Under the pieces are notes generated by a model. It was not told the origin of the DNA. It searched no databases and worked only from the letters and a program-made list of their open reading frames with translations. Source: Antedon mediterranea (taxonomy: Eukaryota; Echinodermata; Crinoidea; Comatulida; Antedonidae). From it: a stretch of 60,000 nt of DNA. The stretch spans positions 1,490,001-1,550,000 of the forward strand of contig NC_092672.1 in the NCBI RefSeq assembly GCF_964355755.1. The letters run 5' to 3'. Positions 13,796 to 26,406 of the stretch are shown here, piece after piece; the first letter of the stretch is position 1, and every line of letters starts with the position of its first letter. The position numbers and the translations under genes were made by a program.

Positions 13796-16689
13796 GCGTC
13801 GTCCAATTAAGTAACCACGCTTAATACACCGTACTGAATTGGTTAAGTGCCAACCAGAATACCAGCAAGTCTATAAAATCAACGGCAGCTAAAAAGTTAA
13901 ATTATTACATTTTTGGCTGATTCCACAACAATGTATAACTTAAAGACATGTCATAATGACGTATGATTGATTAATATTCCCAATCGATATATAATTGAGC
14001 CGTAAGCGAACAGTGAGATTATGATAAATCTCAGTCTCTGGTAACAATTTAGAGTAGGCATATGGACATTGTTTCCAAGCACATCCATGTCAAACACTAT
14101 TCCCAGTGTACCCAGTGTACTTCCTGGGCTCGACCTCGCAATGTTAATTTTTTTTATCTCGTTATATCTACATTTTGATTCTATTTTTGATAATTATATT
14201 AAATAATCATGGTTGTCTTATAATTTGATTATGTTACATTCAGTTGTTATAGCATAATTTACATTAACTTCACACAATATTATATTAAACATGTATTACT
14301 ATGGGACAAAAATCTGTGATACGGTGTCTACTTTAATGCTACCTCGATGCAAATGTTTGATTTAATTGGAACCAAAAGCATTAGACGGATCCCGCCGTCG
14401 TCACACTACCACGTTGCCAATCATCAAACCTAATATTTTTATTGTAAAGAAAACATCCCATGGCATTTAATTTTATATCTCTTATGAAAACATAAATAGG
14501 ATATATCCTTTTGTCTGTGGGGACTTTCTGCTATTTCAGACAACTTCCTCTGCCGTATAGAATATTTTAAAGTTGATTTACCTGGATAACATGCATCTCC
14601 CTCATCATGCCAATAGCGAACTTTGTTTTTATGATGCACAACTTAATTACGCAGCTGTCGAGTCTAAAAGTCATTTACGCTCAGAAACGCATGCGCGTGT
14701 AACTGTTATAAAACTCAATAGTTGCGTATTCTTTGTGGCACGTCGCAAAAACGGACGTTCGCCATTATTCTGTCACTGCGCGTAAACACACAGAGGTTGA
14801 CGCACGCTTACAAATAGAGTATCAGATTTTTACGCATGCGTATAACACCTACCACAATTATCAATACTTACACACACGGTTTTTTTTTATATTTGAAAGC
14901 AACCACAACTTTACACAATAAATAAATAATATTGAAAATGGTTAATGCACAAAACGATTTTTTAGATTTTAAAAAATCCAACATATTCATAAGGGAAACA
15001 TATCACACTGTATGATACTAAAAATAAACAACGGGATTCATAATTGTATTTGACACTAAAGTTAGCCGACAAAAGTTCCTAAATGACGTCATCCGATCAT
15101 TATACTGAGTAATGGATTCTCGAGACAAAATGTGTCATTAGTATGATTTTTATGGTTCAAATCCGCAGCGAGGATTACTTTTAATGCGTAATAATTTGAA
15201 CTAATTTATATTTATACATTTGAAGTGGACAACATTAAAAATAGCAGTGTTTACACGAGTGGGTTGTTTGGTATTATATCAATAAATATAGAAAACTTTA
15301 AAAATAACTTTCAATCGAAATAAATCTATAAATATAAATCCCATGATAATAATAAAAACAATAATTCATAATTCAAATGATCATTTTAGAGCATAATTAC
15401 GATATAAATAGATATTTTTTTTAAATATAAAAATATGATTCTAGTAATCTAAAAATATACCGTTTATAACAAATACACATGAAAAGTATGAAGCGCCGAG
15501 CGAGCACAGTTAAGTATATCCATCCATGATTCTCCCATAATGCTCCTCCTACGTTGCCTTGTTTTTGTTTTTTCCAAATCTAATCATAACATGATACTAA
15601 ACCTCGTGTGCTTTTAAAACTAACGAGACTAATATTTTAGGCCCTACACAACATACCTGCAGCAAACAGGGTGGTATTTAGCATTTATGCATCCGGAACC
15701 TACTAGCAAATCAAATTGAACCTGAACGGGTAAATTAAGATAAGCCCAGTTGTCTCAATCCATAACCGTTCGTGAAAGATATGACCTACGGGCAAGAACA
15801 GTCTCCCGGGGGTCATCATATTTAACATTCAACTGTATACAAGGCAAATTCTGATTCATTAATCAAAGGCAAAGAGCCAACATATTAAATATAAATAGCA
15901 AGCCATGCACGTAGAATAATAAACATTATAACATTGTTATTCCTCTACCAAATTGGAATTTTAACAGTAGGCCCTAACTCATTTCATTTTTTCTCATATT
16001 TAATGCAGTATGATCAATTTCATACTATCAGTTCTTACACGCGCGCGTCAACTAACGCGTGACACTTTTCGTCTGCACAACAACCACACATTTCTATACG
16101 AGATTTATAAATACACAAGCGCGCGTAAATTGTACAATTGGAAGTTTGTACGCGCGCATCAAATGTTCCCGAAATTCACAATTAAATAAATTGATTAATA
16201 AAAATGACAAGAAGAAAATCTTCAAACGAGCTAGCTAGTTTCAAAATGCCGTAGAGATATGGTTACCTCATCAATTTGTATTTTTCATTTTAAAAAATGT
16301 GCTGGCCGTAAGGGATGACAGGTCACCTATTTTAGGGCAGCGGAAATTATGATTTCTTTGATTGTCCCCAAAGGACGGTCTGTCATAACTGTTTTTTCTA
16401 GCTATATTAGGTTAGGCCTACATCACTGATCATCAACAACTACTGAATTGGAGCAATGTAAGCGGCTCCAAGGCACGACTTGCACTTTGTTTTTCTGAAT
16501 ATGTGCAACAAAAAAACATTCTTTCGAATGATTATCCGACACCTAAATAATTATGTTATTGGCACCAACGCATAGTTGTCAACCATTCATAAAGCAAGTG
16601 CTAAACCACACTAGCAATCAATCAATTAGTCAATCCAAACTTAATTGATTTAATCACCTATAATGATCATGGTTTATTGTCACTTAAAA

Positions 16690-17098
16690 TACCAGCCTCG
16701 TCTTATATCGACGTCATTATAATTAGCTTCAACATCAGCATAATCATTAGGCCTATCAAAATCACCATTTACTATCATCTTCGTCATTATCTACAGATTT
16801 GGATTTGTATCATTTATTTTCATCATTATCACCCTGTCACGTCATATTTATCATCAATATACTCATCATATCAACACCAGAATTATTTCGATCCTCATCA
16901 TTATCATCATCATCATTATCATCAACATTATTATCATCGTCATCATCATTATCATCATCATCAAAATTATTATCATCATTATCATCATCATCAAAATTAT
17001 TATCATATCTCATCATCAACCCCATTATCATCATCTGCCATCATCATCAACAACCCCATCATTATCATCATCTGCCATCATCATCATCTCATCATCAA
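16690..17098. repeat. (ATC/ATT)n microsatellite
   Basis: Long imperfect trinucleotide array of atc with att interruptions. It opens long frames on both strands (histidine/tyrosine, serine-leucine and Asp/Asn-rich), none of which is likely coding. Confidence 0.95.
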
Positions 17099-17829
17099 TG
17101 CTTTCCAATTTGAGAACGTGACTTGTGTTTCTGTGTTTTCTGAAGTACACCGATGTAATCATACACAATCTAAATATCATTTTAATTAAGGAATATACTT
17201 ACAATAAGCCAAGGTAACGCTGATCTTAATATCCAATCTTAATTCATACTTCAAACGTCAAAATCTATTCTTTTACATAATATAATCAACCAAATTGGAC
17301 AAGTATCCAAAATCATCGAGTTGAATTTTCATTAGGCATATTGTGTTTTTACTTTTAAGAATATGTTTAGTTAAGTGTTATGTTTATTTGGATCTATTGG
17401 TCACGTGATTGCGTTGAGCGTACTAGATTCTGGTTCACGCATTATACGCGCGCGTCTCTCAGTACAGATCATACCTTATTCTGTGTTTGGAAGGCTTAAC
17501 ATGGTATTTAAAGCATTACTTTAAAATAATAATTCAAATGCTGTATCAAATCGTGCGCAACGGACCTAACGGTTGCTACGATATCAGAAGTATTTTGGAA
17601 ATGTTACTGAGCAATTTAAAAAAACACCTGTTGTCAGTGTACCGTGAAGACGGTACACACTATACACACTTGTTGGTGACACATCAAAACAAGAAGAATG
17701 TGTTTACATGACTTATTGAGAATCTACCAAGAAGGTAGAATTCTGACTTAACAGCGCATTCTTGAATACATCGAAAACCTATATATCAAACTATCTTTGG
17801 TAGGCGCGCCTATCTTGTTTTTTGAATAC

Positions 17830-17952
17830 CATCTTTGACCACAATGTCAAGGTTAGGATCCTGAAGAAATGCCCAACGCGCCATAAAATCCAGTCCACAA
17901 CAGGTGGACCCATCGTCCACAAGATTCGTGTCCACTTTTATTGAAGTTGTTG
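17830..17952 (-). pseudogene. Possible retrotransposon aspartic-protease remnant
   Basis: On the minus strand an uninterrupted stretch of about 45 codons contains TNLVDDGSTCC, directly followed by GLDFMARWAFLQ. The first part resembles the protease active-site segment L-[VI]-D-[TD]-G-[SA]-[ST], and the second the downstream G-[LI]-D-F-[LM] motif of Ty3/gypsy-type proteases, with the intervening residues missing. No gag, reverse transcriptase or LTR is visible nearby. Chance resemblance cannot be excluded. Confidence 0.25.
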
Positions 17953-18372
17953 CGTCATACCTATAAATAGACTAACGTATGGAACGCTATAGATACTAAC
18001 ATTTCCACTACATAAGTTCAGAACATCCATATTATGTTATGAATGGAATGTCAGAGGGAGATTTCTCAAGAACAGGTAAAATTACGTGCTAACGTTTTAC
18101 AAAAACTCGTCTTATTAAATTCAAATTACTGTTCTTGACATTGCTATAATAATATATTAACATCACAATCTTTTTCCATATTACAACCTTGTGAAGTCAT
18201 CTGAACATAGTATATTTTCATGTCTTAAATCTCGACATGTTTTAGGAGGTGTTATTACATTGTATTTGATATCAAATTTAACTGCAATACACATAATGTC
18301 TGACATTAACTTAAGCGCAACGTAATTAATTTAACCAATCACAAACAATGGATTATCGTCGTTTTTCATTGG

Positions 18373-18570
18373 TAAAGCTTGGTTCCCACTACAATTACGC
18401 AGCGCAAGGACGAGACGACGCAACGCAGGGATGTGGCGACGCAACGCAGGGACGTGGCGACGCAACGCAAGGACGAGGCGACGCAACGCAAACAAGTTGA
18501 CCACTGATGACAAGCGACAGCTCGAATAAGCCATCGCTTGTGATTGGTCAAATTACTTGACGAGGCTTCA
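18373..18570. mobile_element. MITE family B, copy with internal minisatellite
   Basis: Left terminus taaagcttggttcccac, then about four tandem 21-bp units of the type cgcaacgcagggacgtggcga (about 18416-18490). The shared gttgaccactgatgacaagc and gcttgtgattggtcaaatta blocks follow. The right terminus is not clearly preserved. Confidence 0.7.
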
Positions 18571-19504
18571 ATTATATTTTACCTTCAGTGGTGCAGTATC
18601 GTTAACATGTATAAAAATTTAATTACATATTTTTATTATGAAGGTTAGACACGCTTTAAAGAAACATAAACTTACAATATATTATAATATACAGGCTATT
18701 TTTGTTAATGCAATATGAAATATCTTGTGACTGATTTTTAATGAGCTTTTGAAGGAGTATTTGCTTGTTTTGCAAAACACACAGACATGTTTTCAAATAC
18801 TATTCAGAAACAATTTACCTGTGTTCTTGTGAACAACAAACCTTTATGCAAACAATTAAGATTTGATATAGATAACATTCACCTACAAAACAGGATTATT
18901 AATAAGGAATTAGGAAATAACATTTAGCTCCTCAGCCTGTCTATGATCAAACTATTTTCTTTACACTGTTTTTCTCAGTTCTCACCACGTCTTTTGGAAT
19001 GTAGATGATTATCTCGCGTACACATTATATACTTTATAACAAGCAGAACAATCCACAATCGATGGAAAGTAATTTAAATAGTTTATTGTTTAAGATTTAA
19101 CCTTTGAACTCCAAACTGGAGTGAGGCATTAGGTTTTTAAGGGCCAATTCCACTAAAATTTTCGTTAAATTAAATCACTTTATCAATAATGCTGCTGAAC
19201 TTCCAAGCGTGTTAGACCAGGCCTAAGAATATTCTTTATTTTCACAATTCTGAGTACCAAGTTATTTTCGTATGCACTAATAATAAAAATTATTTTCTTT
19301 AAATCAGATTTAAACATATTTCTTTCAGAGCATACCTTCATGTTTCAGTCTATAAAATGGAGTTTAATGATACGAAGTGCGGGTGGTGAGACACTGTATT
19401 TATATTTAAATAATTACATTAAAATGACATCCAAAAGTACAAAGAATTTATTAACAAATATAATGTTCCAGGGTCGTGATACAAATCATTGCTATGTCAT
19501 AATA

Positions 19505-19705
19505 ACCACATAATGTACTTATGTGACGCGCGCGTACTGATATTATCAATGTTTATACGAGCGCGTCTAATTTTCGTCATTTGCTGATGTGACGCGCGCA
19601 TAATGATATTATCAATGTTTCTACGCGCGCGTCTAATTTTCGTCATTTGCTTATGTGACGCGCGCGTAATGATATCATCAATGTTTCTACGCGCGCGTAA
19701 AAGCT
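19505..19705. repeat. 66-bp minisatellite, about three units
   Basis: Unit starts tgatattatcaatgtttcta at 19538, 19604 and 19670 and contains cgcgcgtctaattttcgtca. The period is exactly 66 bp. Because 66 is a multiple of three it keeps a minus-strand frame open as a 22-residue repeat. Confidence 0.9.
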
Positions 19706-20235
19706 GTGTCATTGCGGTGTCGATAGTGATGACTGGATCAAGATCGAGTTCCAATAGTGAAACTTTAGAATCAAAAGAGTTATGATTGAAATGAAACTTG
19801 GCAAATGAAGTTTGTTTCTTGTGCTAACCCTCAATATATAATAACAAAAAATACACTAGTAATAATAATACTGGCGTCAAATCGACGGATACACACTTTG
19901 AATAGGACTTACAAAGGCGTCAATGATAATAAATAAAACAGCCGCAAACAAAATCAGATCGATGGTATGGACACAAATATTCATATATATTCTAATCGCG
20001 TGTAGTATCTTTGATTTTCTCGCTTTATTTGATCTGTATAATATAAGGTTAAGATTAGTTTTATTTTATCATTCAATATCAAATTACACTATCTGTTCCA
20101 ATCCTAGACGTCTTTCTTGCTATTAATCTTTTATTCTATATTGTTGATTAATTATTCATTCATATTTTGTTTCTCCATTTTGTGAATATCACGTTGATAT
20201 ATTGATATGGATTAATTATGGATACTACATGATTC

Positions 20236-20369
20236 TAAAGAACTGTCTACACTATCAAACTAGTTTGACAAATTGTGATGTGCCTAAATATGGTAGTGTT
20301 ATGACATCATCGTGTCCATTATGGGCTCATCACATTTAACACAAGGTTCGATAGTGTAAACAGAGCTTA
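20236..20369. mobile_element. MITE family A, copy 3
   Basis: Complete copy of 134 bp with inverted termini (aaagaactgtctacactatc and its complement gatagtgtaaacagagctt). Between them is the family's inner palindrome of gtgatgtgcc and gctcatcacat. It lies in chordin intron 2. Confidence 0.8.
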
Positions 20370-21068
20370 AGGTTAGATTATTATAGCAGGGTAGGGTAGT
20401 TACATGTGAAACAGCACAAAGTACACTCGTTCGAATGCACGTGGTAGAGTAGAACCAATAAAAGGAAATTATATAATACAGTATAGTGAGCTTTAATATC
20501 CCTATGGTGTTTATACAGATATTACCGATTGGTGTGCGCGCCAAATGCCTATCGCGCGACATTTGTGATACGCATCAATTCGTCGTCTGCTACCTGTGCG
20601 CGCGCAGGCATAACAAACTTGTTCTGACATAACACGTGGTTGACGAATGATATTTATGACAGGACTTATATAGATGACGTCATTGTTTATGAACGTGTAT
20701 TATGATTAATGCTATCACGAGCTAAAAGTTTTAAAGTATTCAAGTTATGTTTCGCTTAACTTAAATGGAAACGCAGACGATGTTGTGCTGAATTCTTTAC
20801 CGCTTACACGAAGGCCTACCTGCATCGAATGGCGACAAAAACACTCCTATTAGGCCTGTAGAGATTCAATATGATAGTGCAGTAACCGTCTGGTACTATA
20901 TTCACGCCACCAAAACATGTATTAATAATTTATTGTTCGTTTTAATGATCTTATACAGAGTAGGTACAGGTACTAAGCATGCAATACGAAATGTGCTTGA
21001 TTAATAAGTTAAGTGGTGAACTAATTACTTACTTCTACAAAAAAACCAGAACAAATGTTTCAACTTAC

Positions 21069-21172
21069 TGGAATGCAATGGCAGTCCATACAGACCATCT
21101 CAAAGAACGGCTCTCCAAGGTTCGGATGCCAACTTGTTTCCAAATCGTAAACTTTTCCACCAAAAATACAAC
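21069..21172 (-). CDS. chrd: Chordin-like protein, exon 2 (first half of CR1/VWC domain)
   Basis: Minus-strand exon with acceptor cttctag and donor gtaagt, 104 nt (2 nt plus 34 codons), phase 1 in and phase 0 out. It encodes [19 protein letters not shown] and then [14 protein letters not shown]. This gives cysteines at domain positions 1, 27, 30 and 32: the C...CxxCxC half of a von Willebrand C domain. The layout C-x-F-G-G-[KR]-V-Y-[DE]-L-E..W-H-P-[ND]-L-G-[EQ]-P-F matches the first cysteine-rich domain (CR1) of vertebrate chordins closely, more so than generic VWC proteins. It had to be found by reading the minus strand because the exon has no in-frame ATG. It is separated from exon 1 by an 8.3 kb intron and from exon 3 by 15.5 kb. 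Confidence 0.9.
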
Positions 21173-21823
21173 CTAGAAGAGACATGAACCTAATTATTTT
21201 ATTGTGATAACTTGATTTCTTTTACCTGAAAGAAAGTTCATATTTGTACATAGGCCTACATTCATTTCGTGAAAAATTGGTTATTGTGATTGTGATGATA
21301 TAATCTAAGAATAATTATTATTGGTAATTTGTTTTGTCAAGTTTTAAATGCATGGTCATTAAAAATTACTTAATAACAAACCAATATATTGGTATTCTTC
21401 ACTTTTCATAGTAACAGAATAAATGATGATGAACTCATTATATTGTTGATATGAATTGATCAGTTCATTTGATTTGTAGACACCACATATATGTGGCCAA
21501 TGTAATATGGACATTTGATGTCATCAAACAATGTTGGATGGCATGATGTACACATTGGAGCATGTTATTAGGTAGTGGATTCAACAGGCCAATAAATCTA
21601 CCTAACAAACTTAGCGATAATTAGCCCATAGAACCAAGGCGATCTAACAACAGGATGCTGAGCTTGTCTTGTCAAGATGGAAGTTGTTCTTTTGAACTTT
21701 GATATTATTAGGATTGGCTGCGACAAATTCATACTATTGTTACAGTATATACCAAGTATAATTTTGGTTTCTGTTTAGGGGAACTGATCGTGTCGCAACC
21801 AAACAAACACCTTTGATCTAATA

Positions 21824-22084
21824 AGTGGAGTTGTGGCTTGGTGGTTATGATGCTTGGCTACCACTCTAAGGGTCCTGGGTTCAAGTCCCGTCACATGTCA
21901 GGATTTTTTCTAAGGACCAAATTTACTCCACTCCCAAACACTTGTTATAAGACTTTGTTTATGTAGAGCTTCTTGTGTATATGTTTGTCTTGTGAACCTC
22001 TGAGGGTCCCTAATGATCAGCAATAGCTGGAAGGATCACCCTCATTAAATATGGTTTTAAAAAAAAAATAAAAAAAAAAAATAA
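21824..22084 (+). mobile_element. tRNA-derived SINE
   Basis: Begins with a tRNA-like head: A-box-like tggcttggtgg (21834-21844) and B-box ggttcaagtcc (21878-21888), the internal RNA polymerase III promoter. A non-tRNA body of about 140 bp follows and ends in an A-rich tail (about 22053-22084). The head lacks a paired acceptor stem, so it is a SINE rather than a working tRNA gene. Confidence 0.8.
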
Positions 22085-22593
22085 AGCTCATCATGTTGTT
22101 AGATTGTTGAAGGAGCCAACTTTACCCAAATAACGAGGGTGACCGGACCCATAAATTCAGCTTCTAATCCAATAGATTCGGAATTATAATTAGAATCTAG
22201 AATTCACGCAAATCTAACATTCCTATTCTGATTGGTTGTTGCGCATTTTTCGCATCGCAAAATGTAGATATGGGAAATATGATGGCCGTTGATTCGAGCG
22301 AGGCTCTAGTAGGTGCGCCGCGGTTTAAACTTTGAATGTGCTAACAATACGTGTTTTGTTTCAAAATCACAACATTAAGGTATATATAATTATACTGTAG
22401 TAATGTTATCTTAAAATAGCTCCACGGACCTTGATCATCAAATCGGCCTAGAATATTTGCAAACGATCCAAGTTTATTAAGCACATGTTTAAAAAATCAT
22501 CTTGTTAATTTCGCCAGGCAGCTGCAGGATATCATTTTGGAAACCCATATTTTTTTTTCAAGGTGCTGTCAAAAAGGTTAAGAACGGGGCAAA

Positions 22594-22885
22594 CAATAAT
22601 AATAATAATATCCTGGATTTATATAGCGCCTAATGTTATGAAACCTCTAAGCGCTGAACAGTATTACCCCAGTCATTTTTTTTTATCAAACACGTATGAA
22701 AACATTCTCCAATAGAGTGCAGCTAGTAATCAGCGCAAAGTTGTGTCTTGATCAAACCGGGTTCCCATTTATACACCTGCGTGGAGAGAGGCAAGCGTAA
22801 ATAAAAGGGATACAAGCAATGAGGTTGGATTTGAACCTCGATCTCACGATCACTAGTCGAATGTCCAACACACCACCACACGCCC
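22594..22885 (-). mobile_element. tRNA-derived SINE with (ATT)n tail
   Basis: Read on the minus strand: A-box tggtgtgttgg (22865-22875), B-box ggttcaaatcc (22827-22837), body, then gcgctatataaatccagga and a tail of about six ATT units (22594-22611). The gcgctatataaat-(ATT)n end is a common 3' end of invertebrate SINEs mobilised by LINEs of matching tail. It differs from the neighbouring SINE in both head and tail, so it is a separate family. Confidence 0.8.
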
Positions 22886-24599
22886 TTTCTAATCGATCAA
22901 TTGGTCCGTTATCAAATGATTTATTGATCCGCTTACTAGGCCTAAATTTAAACGATTCTTTAAACGGTCTATCATTCCTTACAATCCTATACAAAAATAT
23001 ATATAATGTTGGTGACGTCATAACTTGTGGTAACCTCACTGGCACTGGCAGCCATCAGTTCCCATCTACCGTGGGCGAATGGTTTAATTATGGCGTATAA
23101 CAAGTAGCTAAAAATAGAATATCTATTTGACTAAGAAAAAGATTAACATTTTAGCCAGTGCAACTTATTGACCATGTAAAAATATTACCCATATTTCCGG
23201 TTGTTGACATATAAATTAATTTTACAAGAAAATTCGATGAAAATTCAGTTGTTAAGTATGACACTTGTGGATGGACACGATGTATAATTATATATTTCTA
23301 CTGATTATGTTAATTGTTTAATTTATGACGCGTGTTTAGTTAACTAGTATATCTATTTATCATGATGTTATAACACTTGTGTTACCATGAAAATAGATTA
23401 AAACTACATTTGAAAACTACTGTAAAGTTGAACAATTGTGTGCATTTCGCCATTAATTTACAATATTACATTACAGTAACCATGGATAGATCAACAGTTG
23501 TTGGTGTTGGCGTGAACACGGTTGTGACCTGCCACTAGTTGCTGGGGCGAAATCCTAATATTTGTAGCGAATACTTCAATTTGATTGTCAATTGGATGAC
23601 TACTATGGAAAGCCAAATCCGCCAAAATATATATTATAACCGAGACAGCTCAGATAATATTTCATCCATATAATTCGTTAGTTTACGATAACTAGACACG
23701 AGTTCCGGGTTTTGGAAATCACATTATACTTTCTTTTTTAATATCTCAATACATTCACAATTCATAAAACCAGGCATAAAAGCAAGCGGTATCATTTTAA
23801 AAATCAACTTCGCTTTACTTTTGCATTCAGCTTCAAATGATATAAATGTTTATGATTAATAATCTCAAGCACATGCCCAATAAATCTAGACTAACGACCT
23901 CTTTTAACATGAAAATGTGTATAAATGCCAATAAGCATAACCACCAGACAACGAAGCGACTGGATACAAGCAGACGGCATAACGACTGGGAGAGAAGGAT
24001 ATTCACTTCCTGTGCCCTAGGTCAATCTGCTGTGCATCCTGGAGATCTGTCACTATTCCAAGTCCCTAGTTGACCATGCCCTGCCTTGCCTGCATACCCT
24101 AGTTTCTTTGGTTCAATTAGCAGTAAGGAAGGGAACTAGTTCGTGTGTTTTTAATGGGTGTAGCCCTACTACCTAAACGGTCTTGAGCCTCTGTTTGTTT
24201 CGTCTCTCCTCTTTGGATAGTATTGCTTGTGACATTGATGTTTAGCAGTAAATATTCCATGTTTTTCTATATAGGTTGACATATAAGGAATCCTTAATAT
24301 TAATTTCCGGTGAACCACGTTATGATAGCTAGGCCTAACGGTTTACCAGGGTATGAGTCAGCGAGAGAGGTGTCTCTAGTCCATTGCCTTCTGGGAATGC
24401 TGGTCGTTGCCATGCTAGCTCTTGCCAACGTCCGGTTTCTTATTGTACATTTAAAATGAACGCTAGTCACTAGTCGATATTTCCATAATATGTATGTAGG
24501 CCTACTCAATAAAATATTGTTTTATAATTCTGGAAAGTTATATAAATGGTCGCAAGCATGATACATTTCGAATAAACTATGCCGGCCATTCGACGAACT

Positions 24600-24690
24600 A
24601 AGATCTCTCTCTCACAGCTATGAGACGTCGCTACGCAAGAACATACGCGCAACGCTAAATAATTTTGACCAATCACAAGCAAGCAACATA
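24600..24690. mobile_element. MITE family B, fragment
   Basis: Carries gacgtcgctacgcaag, acgcgcaacgctaaata and ttgaccaatcacaagcaag, matching the left half of the family. Other short family-B-like pieces occur near 11805-11860, 44700-44740 and 50375-50415. Confidence 0.45.
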
Positions 24691-26059
24691 ATATCATCTG
24701 TCGCTTCAGAAAAACTGCCTGTACGAATGACGTAAATACTGTGTTTGTTCTTGAAATGAAATCTAACATGATTTATTTCTTTGATAATTTATGGTGGACT
24801 ATACCATTCCCTTATCAGAAATGAACAGCATCCATATAATATCTTTATAACGAGGGTTATTGCACTAAACACAAATAAGATTACTCTTTATACTGCTTTA
24901 TCGAAATGACACTTTATTAACAACCATTAGTATATTTCCGTTGCTCCCATTTTAAAATAATATTCAAAGTATCCGTTATCGCATTTTCACTATTAAAACC
25001 AATTTTTATTAAATTATATTTTAAATAATGTATTTACCAAACCACACGAGTGTTACGTTGTAATGAAAACAATCAACAATGTTTAAAAAAAGACATTTGC
25101 AGTACCTCTTTGAGATTGTTTCTACTGTACTTTGTTTCGTGTACTTGACAAAACTGTTGCGGTCGAATCGAATGTTTTTTAAGCGTGGCGAAGCGTGCCA
25201 GCTAGTTATCAAGTGCAATATGGATGATACAACCGTACAACGTACTGTATACTTCACTCGGCGTGTATCAGGTAATTTGATCACAAATTATAATAGATCT
25301 ATTAGTGACAGACATTTGGATCAAATTTTCACCGAACTCATCCCTAGAATAATGACTTTTATTGGTACTTTAATTGGCATGTTATGGATTTGTTATGGGG
25401 TTTTCACGTACGTAGTGGATAAAGCAAGTACGCGTATCGTATTTTGCAGGACCGTAAATACTAGAGTTCTCGGCTTATTAAAATGACAAAGAAAAAATAC
25501 AAATTTAATCAGTTTTAATTAATGAATAATTGTACATGAGGTGTGTTTAGTTCATAATAAAACCAGGGAAGCATTCTTCCCTAAACAAATCGTGTTTTCT
25601 AAGTTGTGTGTACAATCGAACAAAGCATATCAACTCTGCGTTTTCACGAAGCGCAACGCAAACTACGCGGGTGTCAATTCGAAAAGTCATTCTTCACATG
25701 CTCTAAACTATTATACGGATTTTACGGACTCAACTGAAAAAGTACATAATTTCAACATAGTTTTATGTATTATAGTGTACGGTAATATTAAAAGTAATAC
25801 TAAATCAAATCAATTGTGGTTTTTAGACGTTTTAAGCTACTGATACTAAATTCCACATTGTCCTTTCCTATATTCAAGTAGGCCCTTTGGGATATTGGTA
25901 AATATGACTTACGTATTTGTTGCCAAGTTGTTTTGTAATTCAAATACGATGCCTGATCTTGACTGAAAGGTGAGGTATTTCTAATTGAAATGCTAAATGC
26001 ATACGCCTTGCAAGGACTATTTTCATAAAATTTCCATTTGCTTTACAGACTGAAATTTA

Positions 26060-26150
26060 ACCATCGTCATTCACTGACCTAGCGGTTCTGGCGTTCCGCC
26101 TTACAACTTATTCGGCGCATTATAAATATGAATTGAATTGAATAAAGAAT
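26060..26150 (+). mobile_element. Retroelement 3'-end fragment with GAATT tail
   Basis: A short segment ends ggcgcattataaat and then atgaattgaattgaataaa, a typical 3' tail of LINE-mobilised elements. No 5' part is recognisable. Confidence 0.4.
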
Positions 26151-26344
26151 CTTAGAAATAATTATAACCAACCCCAACATATTTTGAAAAAACGTATCAA
26201 ATTTAAACTGGAAAATATGTTTTCAAATTTTACAAGCTCTGCCCTCTCAATGTAAATACAGTACAATCACTATTTACCCGTGTTTCTATTTTACATCAAG
26301 AAAATTCTAGATCGCATAAACAGTTATTTACAGTAAATATTACA

Positions 26345-26406
26345 CGTACCGTCTACGCGTGCAAACGTTGATGGTACGCGTGCAAACGTTGATGGTACGC
26401 GTGCGT
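26345..26406. repeat. 21-bp tandem repeat, three units
   Basis: Unit acgcgtgcaaacgttgatgg, nearly identical copies, the first slightly diverged. Confidence 0.85.

Larger units (their letters stand above)
5600..21068 (-). other. Chordin intron 2 (15.5 kb)
   Basis: Bounded by the exon 2 donor and the exon 3 acceptor, phase 0. It contains a direct repeat at 9125-9219, MITE-B copies near 12.5 and 18.4 kb, CpG-rich cgtacg tracts (about 7.8, 13.7, 16.0-16.15 and 19.5 kb), the ATC microsatellite at 16.7-17.1 kb, a possible protease remnant at 17.8-17.9 kb and a MITE-A copy at 20.2 kb. No internal exon was recognised. Any regulatory element here would need cross-species conservation to detect. Confidence 0.65.

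Noticed and set aside
16677-17189. 170-codon frame rich in His and Tyr
   Set aside because: Produced by the ATC/ATT microsatellite; several frames are open on both strands and the flanks have no coding character.
21826-21898. Functional tRNA gene
   Set aside because: A and B boxes are present but there is no credible acceptor stem pairing, and the sequence continues into a SINE body with an A-rich tail.
25079-25486. 135-codon plus-strand frame with hydrophobic stretches
   Set aside because: No recognisable domain or splice-supported context, and it lies in a chordin intron; kept only as a chance frame.
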